A stretch of DNA of 33,571 bases from Eubacteriaceae bacterium (GCA_030156895.1 JASGLP010000031.1:1-33571), one strand, 5' to 3'. Shown: positions 24,210 to 33,532, counted from the first letter of the stretch. Notes: generated from the letters alone by a model not told the origin. A program made the numbers and translations.

Positions 24210-27026
24210 TTGAAGTGGTATAAAAAAAGCCTGATCCGAAGGATCGGAACAATTGTAATTGGCATGCTTGGTTTGACTTTTTTGATTTTCGGACTCCTGT
24301 CGGCGGTAATGATGAGTGACTTTTTCGAAGCTGAAAGCAAGTCGGAACTGCAAAAAGATGCCCGGCGAATCGCCACTGAAATCGACCGATTCATTGAGAA
24401 AAATATTGTGATCGTTGATGAAATGAAAACCAATTCTGATTATGTAAATATCATTGCATCTTTAAACAGCCGTGCTGAAAAAAGACAGCACCCGCAGTTT
24501 GACACCATTTCCAATGAATTGCTGGCGATTAAAGCGATGGATCAAAATATTTCGCTCGCATACTTAGCCGTTACTAAAACCAATGATATTATTACTTCCA
24601 AATATGATTTTGATCCGGCTCCCGATTATGATCTTAATAATCGAACCTGGTATACAGAAACAGTCAACGCCGGAAAAACAATCGTAACCAACCCTTACCT
24701 AGACGTGGTTACGCAAAATATGGTTGTAACCATTGCAACGCCAGTGAAAAAAGATGGTACATTAATCGGAGCCATGGCGCTTGATCTTCAAGTCTCGGAC
24801 ATCTCAAATTTAATGGATAATTATAAAGTTGGTAATAGCGGCTATACGCTTTTATTGAATAAAGATGGTTCGATTTTTTATCAGCCTGATGAACTGGAAA
24901 TCTATAAAACGGAAGGGGTTGACCCCTTTGCATATCTCGATAAGTATATGACAGAGCTGACCTCGGGAGGAGCGGGGATCATTGACTATCTGTTGGGAAA
25001 TAATGCCAAATATATCGCTTATGTCCCTACCCAATCATCGAATTGGATTGTGGTCACGGTTATTCCCAAATCTGAGGTCATGGCGCCGGTCAATCAGTTT
25101 ATCCTCTTGCTATCGTCCATTATGCTGGCACTGCTGCTTTTTTTAGTTGTATTTATCAGAAGAATGACAAAACAGATTTCTGAGCCGATTGTCGAAATTG
25201 CGCAATCCGTTTCCCGTTTCAGTGAAGACAATTCGCAAATAAATCTTCCTGATCACTACTATATCCGGGAGGATGAGATCGGCATACTGTCGCATGGTCT
25301 TCATCAAATGAGCTATCGCTTACAAGCGTATTTTGCTGAAATAAAAGAGAGTAATGAAAATCTCAATCAGGAAATCGAAAAACGTAAGGCCATCCAGTCT
25401 CGTCATGAAATGATTTTAAATCTTTTATCACGTACAAATGAAGGTATTTTTATTTTGGATCAGCATTTCAATTGCATTTATCAGAACGCTGCTTTCACTC
25501 AGCTGATAGAAACGCATGAAAATGTAAATTTTCTTGCTAATAATATTCTGATCAATCAGGAGATCGCCGATAGTCTGGCTTTTAATCCAATCTGGACAGG
25601 GGAACTAAAATACCAAAATAAATTGATTCTGGTTATGCGTCTTACTTTAATAAAAGAAGAGAGTTTATATTACTATATTGGCAATATCACTGACGTCACA
25701 GCTTTTAGGGAGATTGAACAGGATATTTACTTTCTTAAATACTATGATCATCTGACTAAGCTAAACAACAAACAATATCTGGATGAAAGCTGTATACAAT
25801 TGATTGCGAAAGATCACGATGGCAGCAATCGCTTTGCCTTAATTCTTATTAATATTGATGATTTTCGGATTATCAATGAAGCGAAAGGTTTTGAATATGG
25901 CAACCTCGTTTTAATAGCGCTTGCAAATCGGCTTAAAAGCCTGGTCAGTGAAGAGGATATCCTGGTTCGTTTGGGTAATGATGAATTTGGCATTCTCAAA
26001 AAAAATATTACTTCAAATACAGACTTCTATGATTATATGCTTGATTTTTCCAGAAATTTGACGCAAAAAATTATGATTGAGGACGAATCGCAAATTCTTG
26101 GCTTTAGCATTGGCATCAGTCTTTATCCGGGTGACGCAAATCAATATTCAGCCCTGCTTAAGTGTGCAATCTCCGCGCTTAATAATGTGAAATCGAAGAA
26201 GGGTCTACTTTTCGAGTTTTATGATCGAGAAATTAACAGGTTATCCATTCAGAAATATAAAATTCAGAATATGCTTAGAGAAGCACTGAATCGCCAGGAA
26301 TTCGTGCTTTATTATCAGCCACAAGTTGATATTATCAACCATAAGATTATTGGCTTAGAGGCTCTGATTCGCTGGAACAGTCCGGAAGGCATGATGCCAC
26401 CTTCGTTTTTTATCAAAATCGCAGAAGAATCTGGCCAAATTTTACCGATTGGTGAGTGGGTTCTGGAACAGGCTTGTTATTTTGGCAGAAAATTAGAGCA
26501 GATGGGATATGACATACCAATTGCTGTTAATCTGTCCTCACTCCAATTTAAAAGACCCTACATTACAGAACTGATTTCTTCAACACTTACGGCGACAAGA
26601 TTTGCACCAGAGCGTCTGGAATTAGAGATTACAGAAGGCATTTTAATGTCAAATGAGGAGGAATGTGAAGAAATCCTAAAAATATTCAAAAAAATGGGTA
26701 TTCAGGTGTCCATTGATGATTTTGGAACAGGTTATTCCTCATTAAATTATCTTAAAAATTTTGCAGTCGATAAAATAAAGATCGATCGTTCTTTTATTAA
26801 GGGCGTGCCTGATTTTGATAATGGTACAATTGCAAAGGTAATTATTGAGCTGGCTGAAAATTTTGGCCTGCAAGTAATTGCTGAAGGTGTGGAAACTAAA
26901 GAACAAATAGCTTTTTTAAAAGAAAATAATTGCTTTGCGGTACAAGGATATTATTTTTCGTGTCCTTTACCTGAAGAACGTTTAATGTCATGGATTGAAG
27001 ATTTTAAATCTCAAAATTTGTTATAG
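24210..27026 (+). CDS. Membrane Cache-HAMP-PAS-GGDEF-EAL protein, probable c-di-GMP phosphodiesterase
   Basis: The 938-residue protein has TM1 (about 12-34), an extracellular Cache domain (about 40-290; RTWYTETVNAGKTIVTNPYLD), TM2 (about 296-316), HAMP (about 317-375), PAS (about 400-500), GGDEF (about 510-680) and EAL (about 690-938). The GGDEF site is GNDEF (589-593) and the upstream DHLTKLNNK is also off consensus, so cyclase activity is doubtful. The EAL site looks complete: EAL 717-719, VNLSS, ELEITEG, DD 836-837 in IDDFGTGYSS, KIKIDRS, AEGVET and Q in VQGYYFS. It likely hydrolyses c-di-GMP in response to a small extracellular ligand. Start TTG with AAGGA 9 bp upstream. Confidence 0.92.
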   Translation: MKWYKKSLIRRIGTIVIGMLGLTFLIFGLLSAVMMSDFFEAESKSELQKDARRIATEIDRFIEKNIVIVDEMKTNSDYVNIIASLNSRAEKRQHPQFDTISNELLAIKAMDQNISLAYLAVTKTNDIITSKYDFDPAPDYDLNNRTWYTETVNAGKTIVTNPYLDVVTQNMVVTIATPVKKDGTLIGAMALDLQVSDISNLMDNYKVGNSGYTLLLNKDGSIFYQPDELEIYKTEGVDPFAYLDKYMTELTSGGAGIIDYLLGNNAKYIAYVPTQSSNWIVVTVIPKSEVMAPVNQFILLLSSIMLALLLFLVVFIRRMTKQISEPIVEIAQSVSRFSEDNSQINLPDHYYIREDEIGILSHGLHQMSYRLQAYFAEIKESNENLNQEIEKRKAIQSRHEMILNLLSRTNEGIFILDQHFNCIYQNAAFTQLIETHENVNFLANNILINQEIADSLAFNPIWTGELKYQNKLILVMRLTLIKEESLYYYIGNITDVTAFREIEQDIYFLKYYDHLTKLNNKQYLDESCIQLIAKDHDGSNRFALILINIDDFRIINEAKGFEYGNLVLIALANRLKSLVSEEDILVRLGNDEFGILKKNITSNTDFYDYMLDFSRNLTQKIMIEDESQILGFSIGISLYPGDANQYSALLKCAISALNNVKSKKGLLFEFYDREINRLSIQKYKIQNMLREALNRQEFVLYYQPQVDIINHKIIGLEALIRWNSPEGMMPPSFFIKIAEESGQILPIGEWVLEQACYFGRKLEQMGYDIPIAVNLSSLQFKRPYITELISSTLTATRFAPERLELEITEGILMSNEEECEEILKIFKKMGIQVSIDDFGTGYSSLNYLKNFAVDKIKIDRSFIKGVPDFDNGTIAKVIIELAENFGLQVIAEGVETKEQIAFLKENNCFAVQGYYFSCPLPEERLMSWIEDFKSQNLL

Positions 27027-27105
27027 GATTAACTAAGACGCAATTTTAACTTTGTTAGAGAACGATACTTTTGAAAATTAGAATAGCAAATGATTGCTGA
27101 AAGAC

Positions 27106-27154
27106 GGCAAAAAACAACCCGAGAAAAGATATATCTCTTTCTCGGGTTGTTTGC
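27106..27154. terminator. Bidirectional terminator between the EAL gene and rubrerythrin
   Basis: A 15-bp perfect stem AAACAACCCGAGAAA / TTTCTCGGGTTGTTT (27112-27126 and 27138-27152) ends both convergent genes. The A-run before it supplies the U-tract on the minus strand. Confidence 0.92.
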
Positions 27155-27164
27155 ATAAGAATAA

Positions 27165-27761
27165 TTAATATGCTTCGACGAATAGCTCAAAGTAAGCTTT
27201 TGCGTGTTTACATGCAGGACATTCATCGGGTGCTTCTGAACCATCAAAAACATAACCGCAATTGCCGCATTTCCATTTGACATCACCAAAGCGTTTGAAA
27301 ACGCGATTTAACTCGAAGTTAGCTGCCAATTTTAGATAACGGGTTTCGTGAGCTTTTTCAGCGACACAAACCTGTAGCCAGGTTTCAGCGATTTCCGGGA
27401 ATCCTTCTTGTTTGGCAATTTCCGCAAATTTTGGGTATAAAACACTCCATTCCTCATTTTCACCAGAAGCGGCGTGCAATAAGTTGTTTTTAGTATCGCC
27501 AAATGCGACCGGGAAAGTGGCATCTACAGGAATTTCTACAGCTTCACCCATTTTATATTCATTGGCGGCAATATGTTTATAGAATAATTCTCCATGTTCT
27601 TTTTCATTATCGGCAGTTTCTGTAAAAATATTGCTGATCTGTACATAGCCTTCTTTTTTTGCGATGGAGGCAAAATACGTGTAGCGCATTCTGGCCTGAC
27701 ATTCACCCACAAAAGATTCCATCAAGTTTTTCAAAGTTTGCGTTCCTTCTAATTTACCCAT
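27165..27761 (-). CDS. rbr: Rubrerythrin
   Basis: The 198-residue protein has an N-terminal four-helix ferritin-like diiron domain with Glu ligands in FVGECQARMRY, ETADNEKEHGELF and AEKAHETRY, and a C-terminal rubredoxin-like domain with CGNCGYVF and CPAC holding one iron. It reduces hydrogen peroxide to water in anaerobes, fed by rubredoxin. A strong AAGGAG precedes the ATG. The leader carries a perfect PerR box, so it is probably induced by peroxide. Confidence 0.97.
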   Translation of the reverse strand: MGKLEGTQTLKNLMESFVGECQARMRYTYFASIAKKEGYVQISNIFTETADNEKEHGELFYKHIAANEYKMGEAVEIPVDATFPVAFGDTKNNLLHAASGENEEWSVLYPKFAEIAKQEGFPEIAETWLQVCVAEKAHETRYLKLAANFELNRVFKRFGDVKWKCGNCGYVFDGSEAPDECPACKHAKAYFELFVEAY

Positions 27762-27779
27762 TTTTACTCCTTATCTCCT

Positions 27780-27794
27780 TTATAATGATTATAA
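27780..27794. promoter_or_regulatory. PerR box
   Basis: TTATAATGATTATAA exactly fits the Bacillus PerR consensus TTATAATnATTATAA. It lies just downstream of the -10 of the rubrerythrin promoter, where bound PerR would block transcription. Confidence 0.85.
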
Positions 27795-27802
27795 ACACAT
27801 TT

Positions 27803-27831
27803 ATTATACCTGATTTTAGGTATAATTGAAA
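27803..27831 (-). promoter_or_regulatory. Promoter of rubrerythrin with inverted repeat
   Basis: On the minus strand, TTTCAA (27831-27826), 17 bp and TATAAT (27808-27803). A perfect 9-bp inverted repeat, ATTATACCT-N6-AGGTATAAT (27803-27826), spans the -10 and spacer and may be a second operator. Confidence 0.7.
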
Positions 27832-27839
27832 TGGTTATT

Positions 27840-29612
27840 TTATTTAAATTCCTGAATAAATGAAACGAGTGCTTTAGCGGCTTCAAAGGGACCATCCTGT
27901 TCGAAACCCTGTATTCCTAATTGAGTTCTGATCATCCCGATTCGAACGCCCCCTTCCGCCATTTTTTCAAAAGTCTGTTTGGCGATTTTTTCATGTTCAT
28001 TTTTTTTCTGAACGGCGCCAAAGGGATTGGCAAAATAAGTTGTCGTAATACCGACCTCGCCCGTAGTTCCTTTGGCCATACGTTTTCCTTCAGAAAAAAC
28101 AGCATATGCGGTATCAAGGTTATCAAATAATTCAATCACCGGCACCGATTCATTGATTGTTTCATAATTGTTGATATAAAAAACAAAGTCTACACGGCTT
28201 GACTTTGAGATTTCTTCATAAGTCATTTGGGGAACGATAACGCGGGCATTGACAATATTCGGGTTCATAAAAATACTGCGATCCATGGTGCTGTAAGCAT
28301 AACCAGGCTGGAGATCATCAAGCCTGACAAATGCTCCGATTTCAGTACCGACAGCATTTAATTTGCCAGATTCATCAAAATGAAGAGAGCCCATATCATC
28401 AATTAAGATATCCACTTCACAAGCGAGCTCTTTTGGCAACTTATTAATGGCTTCTAATGTTTCTGATTTGCCTGCTCCACTGTCTCCGATCAGCATAATA
28501 TTGACTGATTTACTGCCAGCAATTCTGATTTTTGCAAAAGCGCCATGTACTGGTAAGTTACCCTGCTCAATCTGAATCAGATTATGTAAGGTCAGCATCA
28601 TTTTCTTCATATAACCAAAATAATCAACTTCAGCATCATGGGGAATCAAACCGTAATAAATACCATCTTCTTTGGCAACAAAACCCTTCATTTCATCCTT
28701 TTCAAAGAGTGTTCTGGGCAGTCCGAAAAATACGATTGAATCCGGTTTTTGACGGGTGAATTCTTCAGGACTTGCCAGTTCAAAGAGATTGAAAAGGCCA
28801 GTCCCTAAGGCCAAAAATTCCTTGTGGACATAAACAAGTGATAAGAGCCGGCCCACTTTCACCGGTATGGCAAACCATTCTTCTGCATCAAGGTAGAAGT
28901 TCTTTAGGATTTTCTTTTCTTTGACCGGAAAAATACCAACTCTTTTATTTGCTTGTGTATAAAAGATGACAGGCGGTTCAAAAATCGCTTCCCAGACAAA
29001 GTTTACCTGATATAAAGATTCATTTTTGATTTTAATATCCCTGCTGAATTCAAATTTATCGGCTAAAAAAGCGACTTGCGCACCACTGGGAAGTTGACGA
29101 TATATATTAAAACTCTTTCCGGTTACGTTAAAATGAATATTGCGATAAAGGTCAAGGATCATTTTTTTAAAAGTGTCATTATTGGAAGCCAGGGAAAAGG
29201 CTTTCGACCGCTTGACATTTTCATCGGGACTGTAGGAATCGGTTTTAACCATAAATCGCTGAATCGAACGCCAGTAGTTATAAAAGCCTTCCAGGAAACC
29301 GACAAAAAGACTGGAATATTCTTCATAAGATACTTTTATATCAAAATATCCTGACTGCATAATTTCTTCAAGACGATTGATATTTAACAGATAAATAAAA
29401 TCAAAAAATGCATCTTCCAGAAATTCGCCATCATCATTGTAAAATGGTTCAATGGCAAGAACCAGAGAAGATTTTTTCACTTCCAGTTCTTTGACAAAAG
29501 TTTTCATCAGCTTTCTAAAAAGCGTTGATTTTATAATTTGTCCGAATCGGGTAAAATGCAAGTCACCTTTAATCAGGGCAGTTCTTTCCAGAGTTGTGTT
29601 ATATGATTTCAT
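27840..29612 (-). CDS. HPr-kinase/PEPCK-like P-loop protein of unknown function
   Basis: The 590-residue protein has no recognised family in its first ~350 residues, which are mixed alpha/beta with no membrane segment. Near residues 375-385 lies GDSGAGKSETLEAI, very close to the Walker A of HPr kinase (GDSGxGKSE). DILIDDMGSL, in the place of the HprK VADD motif, follows, then a TEIGAFVRLDDL segment. This points to the HprK/PEP-carboxykinase nucleotide-binding fold. It is not HprK itself: it is nearly twice as long and lacks the HprK C-terminal region I would expect. Substrate and partners are unknown. AGAGG precedes the ATG. It lies between the HAD phosphatase and rubrerythrin genes on the same strand. 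Confidence 0.7.
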   Translation of the reverse strand: MKSYNTTLERTALIKGDLHFTRFGQIIKSTLFRKLMKTFVKELEVKKSSLVLAIEPFYNDDGEFLEDAFFDFIYLLNINRLEEIMQSGYFDIKVSYEEYSSLFVGFLEGFYNYWRSIQRFMVKTDSYSPDENVKRSKAFSLASNNDTFKKMILDLYRNIHFNVTGKSFNIYRQLPSGAQVAFLADKFEFSRDIKIKNESLYQVNFVWEAIFEPPVIFYTQANKRVGIFPVKEKKILKNFYLDAEEWFAIPVKVGRLLSLVYVHKEFLALGTGLFNLFELASPEEFTRQKPDSIVFFGLPRTLFEKDEMKGFVAKEDGIYYGLIPHDAEVDYFGYMKKMMLTLHNLIQIEQGNLPVHGAFAKIRIAGSKSVNIMLIGDSGAGKSETLEAINKLPKELACEVDILIDDMGSLHFDESGKLNAVGTEIGAFVRLDDLQPGYAYSTMDRSIFMNPNIVNARVIVPQMTYEEISKSSRVDFVFYINNYETINESVPVIELFDNLDTAYAVFSEGKRMAKGTTGEVGITTTYFANPFGAVQKKNEHEKIAKQTFEKMAEGGVRIGMIRTQLGIQGFEQDGPFEAAKALVSFIQEFK

Positions 29613-29702
29613 AGCCTACCTCTCATAATATTTTTTCTCGACTACACAAAATCTTATGCTGATATTATTTGAACCTGCAGGATCCGATTGGAAAAATATC
29701 AA

Positions 29703-29728
29703 CAAAAAGATCAAACCTTTGTTTTGAT
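29703..29728 (-). terminator. Weak leftward terminator after the HAD gene
   Basis: ATCAAA (29710-29715) pairs with TTTGAT (29723-29728), with CTTTTTG following on the minus strand. The stem is only 6 A/T-rich pairs. Confidence 0.45.
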
Positions 29729-29738
29729 TAATCACTGA

Positions 29739-30395
29739 CTAATCTTCAATTTTCAGGATATTAATTAATTCGGAAATATGATCAATCAGAAATGTTGCAT
29801 TATTTGTTATAGCGTCAGGACATCCAAAACCATATGATACCCATACGGAATCGACATCAGCATCATGAGCACCCGCTATATCAAAATGAGTATCCCCGAT
29901 CATTAAAACCTCAGATTTGTCTTTTATATGATGATCTGAGAGAAAATCATTAATCAGGGCTTTTTTGTCACTGCGGCTGCCGTCATTACGAGTACCGTAA
30001 ATGCTATCTTCATCAATTTTAATATTGAGGTGCTTAATAATTTTGCGGGCTAGAGCCTGATTTTTAGTGGTTGCTACCCCAATCAGTGTCCCGGCTTGTG
30101 ACAGTTTTGAAATCGTTTCGTCAACACCAGGATAAAGAACAGATGAGTACATCTGACCATTTTCATTATATTCCTGACGATAATAAGAATAGGCCTGATT
30201 GGCTTCCTCAGGATTGTAACCAAAAACCTTTTGAAAACTCTCAAGAATTGGTGGACCGATAAGATCATCAGGGTTAAAAACGGGATCTTTGGGAAAGCCC
30301 ATCTTACCGATGGCATATTTAAAAGACTTTATAACACTTTCTTTTGAATTGATTAAGGTTCCGTCCAAATCAAATAGTATTGTTTTATATTTCAC
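29739..30395 (-). CDS. HAD-superfamily phosphatase (Gph/PpaX-like)
   Basis: The 218-residue protein is a subfamily IA HAD hydrolase. It has motif I DLDGTL at residues 9-14, with the two catalytic aspartates, an inserted helical cap (about 17-80), motif II near VATTKNQ, the motif III lysine in DKKALI and motif IV GDTHFDIAGAHDAD. It resembles phosphoglycolate phosphatase and PpaX. The substrate is not determined. The start is GTG at 30395, with AGGAGG 5 bp upstream. Confidence 0.9.
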   Translation of the reverse strand: MKYKTILFDLDGTLINSKESVIKSFKYAIGKMGFPKDPVFNPDDLIGPPILESFQKVFGYNPEEANQAYSYYRQEYNENGQMYSSVLYPGVDETISKLSQAGTLIGVATTKNQALARKIIKHLNIKIDEDSIYGTRNDGSRSDKKALINDFLSDHHIKDKSEVLMIGDTHFDIAGAHDADVDSVWVSYGFGCPDAITNNATFLIDHISELINILKIED

Positions 30396-30563
30396 GAATC
30401 CTCCTTAATGTGACTTGATATTATATATTCATTATAATCTAGATACAATTGGGTAACAAGTTAAAATATTATCCCATAAATGTATTTTATCTATCTTACT
30501 GCTTGTTAAATCTTTCAAGTTAAGCCAATCATCGACAATTTGATTGTTGACACTCCCTGTCCA

Positions 30564-30572
30564 TGCTATAAT
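30564..30572 (+). promoter_or_regulatory. Extended -10 promoter of lemA
   Basis: TGCTATAAT (30564-30572) is an extended -10. The TTGACA at 30547-30552 is only 14 bp upstream, a short spacing for a -35. Confidence 0.65.
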
Positions 30573-30586
30573 AAATATAAATATAC

Positions 30587-30602
30587 TTTCCGAATTCGGA
30601 AA
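30587..30602. promoter_or_regulatory. 16-bp perfect palindrome in the lemA leader
   Basis: TTTCCGAATTCGGAAA (30587-30602) is a perfect palindrome just past the expected transcript start and 8 bp before the GGAGG site. It suits an operator for an unknown dimeric repressor. Confidence 0.5.
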
Positions 30603-30620
30603 TAAAAATGGAGGTTTATT

Positions 30621-31181
30621 ATGTTAATCGGATTACTGATAGTCCTGGGACTCATTATTGTTTTTCTGCTTTGGCTTGTTTCAACCCGAAACAGCTTTGT
30701 CAAAATTAAAAATCAGGTTGAAGAAGCTTTTTCCACCATGGATGTCTATTTAAAGAAACGATATGATTTGATTCCCAATCTTGTTGAAACCGTTAAAGGT
30801 TATGCTAGCCATGAATCAGAGACTTTTCAGAAGGTTACTGCAGCGCGTACGGCAGCAATGAATGCCGGCTCGATTGATGAGAAAATTGCCAATGAAAATG
30901 CTTTGAGTGGGACCCTTAAAAGTCTGTTCGCAGTTGCCGAGGCTTATCCGCAATTACAGGCAAACACCAATTTTCTTGATTTACAGAATCAATTGAAAAT
31001 GATTGAGGACGACATTGCCAATGCGCGTAAATATTACAATGCCAATGTTCGGGAAATGAATACAAAAGTCGAAATGTTCCCAAGCAATATTGTTGCCGGA
31101 ATGTTTAATTTCAAAAAACAGCCTTTCTTTGAAGTAGGCAATGAAGCAGAAAGAGAAAACGTTCAGGTAAAATTCAATTAA
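30621..31181 (+). CDS. lemA: LemA family protein
   Basis: The 186-residue protein has an N-terminal membrane helix (residues 2-21) followed by the long-helix LemA domain, with NQVEEAFSTMDVYLKKRYDLIPNLVETVKGYASHE and the C-terminal YYNANVREMNTKVEMFPSNIVAGMF signature. The helices face the outside or lie close to the membrane. Its biochemical role is unknown, although it is often paired with DUF2207 or TPM-domain proteins. GGAGG precedes the ATG. The DUF2207 gene starts 16 bp downstream, so the two form an operon. Confidence 0.93.
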   Translation: MLIGLLIVLGLIIVFLLWLVSTRNSFVKIKNQVEEAFSTMDVYLKKRYDLIPNLVETVKGYASHESETFQKVTAARTAAMNAGSIDEKIANENALSGTLKSLFAVAEAYPQLQANTNFLDLQNQLKMIEDDIANARKYYNANVREMNTKVEMFPSNIVAGMFNFKKQPFFEVGNEAERENVQVKFN

Positions 31182-31197
31182 AGAAAGTGGGCCACTC

Positions 31198-33114
31198 ATG
31201 AAAAAAAAGTATATTCTTTTTCTAATCAGTTTTATTTTTCTGATTATATCGCCCACCAGTGTTTCAGCGGCTGAGTATTTTGATATTAGCAGCTATGATG
31301 TTATCATGAACGTCTCTGAGAACCATGCCTATCAAATTGAAGAAACCTTAACGGTTGAATATTCAGAACCACGACATGGAATCTATCGGTATGTCCCCTA
31401 CAAAGGTACTTTTTACCGAAACATCGATGGACAAAATGTCGCAAGCTCTTATACAGCCAAAATAACTGATACAGATGTCCCAGGCTGGAAGTATGAAACT
31501 TACACGGAAAACGATAATTTTGTTTTTCAGATTGGGGATGGCGATCAATATATTGACGGAAGACAGACATTTCCAATTCATTTCACATGGGATCCTGGGG
31601 ATGATAAGATTGATGCCATGGATGATGTTTACTATAATATTATTGGAACCCAGTGGGATACGTCGATCGCAAATGCAATTTTCACTATCACCATGCCGAA
31701 GGATTTCGATTCCACTCAGATTGAGTTTATTACCGGTGCTTATGGTGCCACTGACACCAGCTCAGTTGATTTTACAGTTGATGGCAATACCATTCATGCT
31801 AAACTTAACCGTGCACTATCTCCTAATGAAGGGGTTACTTTAAATATCAGATTGCCTGAAGGCTATTTTGTCGGTGCTTTTACAGGTGACGAATACCAGC
31901 CAATATTTTATATCATCACTATATTGGCCTTGCTTGTCTCAGCACTCCTGTGGTTTTTTTATGGTCGCGATTTAAAACCGGTTGAGCCAGTTGCCTTTTA
32001 TCCGCCTAGAAATTTCACACCATCGCAAATCGGCTATATCATTGATGATGCTGTCGATAAAAAAGACGTTCTGGCACTGATCATGTACTGGGCTGATAAA
32101 GGTTATCTAAAAATTGAGCAGGTCAGCAAGAAACGCTTCACTTTTCATAAAATAAGTGACCTTCCGGCCAATGCCCTTGATTTTGAAAAAACATTTTTCA
32201 ATGGCATGTTTGATGGGAAATCAACATTCTCGACTGCCAAAGTGCCTTCTGATTTTTATGAAACCTATCAGGCAACTCTAAGTCAGATTACTGATTATTT
32301 TGACACGGATGAAAACAGAATTTTTACCGTAAGCTCTCAAGTTAGCTGGGTAATAACCTTAGTTTTGATGTGCTTTCCGGTTATGGCCTTGCTTCTTAAT
32401 GGCTTGCTGAAAGATAATGAATTTACGGTGTTTTGGGATGGTATGTTCTTCTGGGGGATATGCGCTGCCTTTACGGTAGTCCCTTTAATTGTTGGTCTGC
32501 AGATTATCATTTCAGCAATCAGAAAGAGAGAGAGTTCATCGGCGCCTAAAACCACCGCGAAAATAATTGGCGGCGTCGTCATGACCGCATTTTTCTCGCT
32601 GATTATTATTTTTGTCAATTACGGCTTATTTGAAGTAGATTCGCTTTTAATTCCGCTTGTCGCACTGCTGGCAACTTATCTGATTGCTTATTTTAATATT
32701 TTTATGCATAAGCGTACAGAAAATGGAAGACTTTGGTTTGGCGAAGTGCTGGGCTTTAAGAATTTTCTTGAAAAAGCTGAAAAAGATCGCATTCTAAAGC
32801 TGGTTGATGAAAACCCGGAATATTATTTTAATATTCTCCCCTACGCCTATGTAATGGGTGTCACTGATAAATGGGCGAAAAAGTTTGAGTCAATCAATAT
32901 CAAAGAACCAAGCTGGTATTATGGTAATACCACCTATAATACATTTTCATCAATTTATTTTACGACCGCTTTGATGAACTCTATGAATCATATTTCTTCG
33001 GATATGATTGTCACCCCCAAATCTGGATCAGATGGTTTTGGCGGTGGCGGATTTTCCGGCGGCGGTGGCTTCTCCGGCGGCGGAGGAGGCGGTGGCGGCG
33101 GAGGAAGCTGGTAA
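31198..33114 (+). CDS. DUF2207 membrane protein with glycine-rich tail
   Basis: The 638-residue protein has a signal peptide (about 1-25, ending SVSAA) and an extracellular beta-rich DUF2207 domain (about 26-235; YDVIMNVSENHAYQIEETLTVEY). One TM helix (about 236-253) follows, then a cytoplasmic section. Two to four further TM helices lie at about 380-500 (VITLVLMCFPVMALLL, IIGGVVMTAFFSLIIIF, LIPLVALLATYLIAYF). The C-terminus is GGGGFSGGGGFSGGGG… and ends in SW, a common tail in this family. Function is unknown. It is the second gene of the lemA operon and is followed by a terminator. Confidence 0.92.
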   Translation: MKKKYILFLISFIFLIISPTSVSAAEYFDISSYDVIMNVSENHAYQIEETLTVEYSEPRHGIYRYVPYKGTFYRNIDGQNVASSYTAKITDTDVPGWKYETYTENDNFVFQIGDGDQYIDGRQTFPIHFTWDPGDDKIDAMDDVYYNIIGTQWDTSIANAIFTITMPKDFDSTQIEFITGAYGATDTSSVDFTVDGNTIHAKLNRALSPNEGVTLNIRLPEGYFVGAFTGDEYQPIFYIITILALLVSALLWFFYGRDLKPVEPVAFYPPRNFTPSQIGYIIDDAVDKKDVLALIMYWADKGYLKIEQVSKKRFTFHKISDLPANALDFEKTFFNGMFDGKSTFSTAKVPSDFYETYQATLSQITDYFDTDENRIFTVSSQVSWVITLVLMCFPVMALLLNGLLKDNEFTVFWDGMFFWGICAAFTVVPLIVGLQIIISAIRKRESSSAPKTTAKIIGGVVMTAFFSLIIIFVNYGLFEVDSLLIPLVALLATYLIAYFNIFMHKRTENGRLWFGEVLGFKNFLEKAEKDRILKLVDENPEYYFNILPYAYVMGVTDKWAKKFESINIKEPSWYYGNTTYNTFSSIYFTTALMNSMNHISSDMIVTPKSGSDGFGGGGFSGGGGFSGGGGGGGGGGSW

Positions 33115-33165
33115 AGCTTCTGATAAATACTGAGTTCCATGCTTGTTGCTGATTCTCTGAATTTT

Positions 33166-33205
33166 TAAAAAAGACTATGGTTGCTTTCAACAGCCATAGT
33201 CTTTT
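33166..33205 (+). terminator. Terminator of lemA-DUF2207
   Basis: AAGACTATGG (33171-33180) pairs with CCATAGTCTT (33194-33203) and TTAAT follows. An inner TTG/CAA extends the stem. Confidence 0.85.
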
Positions 33206-33532
33206 AATGATTTAAATTATTTTTCGCTATCAGTATAAAATAGCAGAAATATTTTGGGAAAATTTTAAAACTAGTCTTATGTTCTTGATCTATCGATTTT
33301 CAAAATATAAAAATTATTATGCTTGTACGCCATTAAAAAAGATTGACAGATAATTGGCAAATTATTACAAAATTTCTTTTTACGGAATTCCTCATAAAGA
33401 GAGATAACCGACAAATTTAAATTGAACCCAAATTATTCACAAAACCATTTTCACTAAAAAAATGACCAGTATAAAAGCATACTATAGAATTAATCAGTTA
33501 AAAAAGCAAAAAGAGCTGATTATCCATGGTAT
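33206..33532. other. Intergenic region at the right side
   Basis: About 330 bp of AT-rich sequence without a convincing gene. A TTGACA near 33343 with TACAAA 17 bp on is a weak promoter candidate for a gene beyond the edge. Confidence 0.5.
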
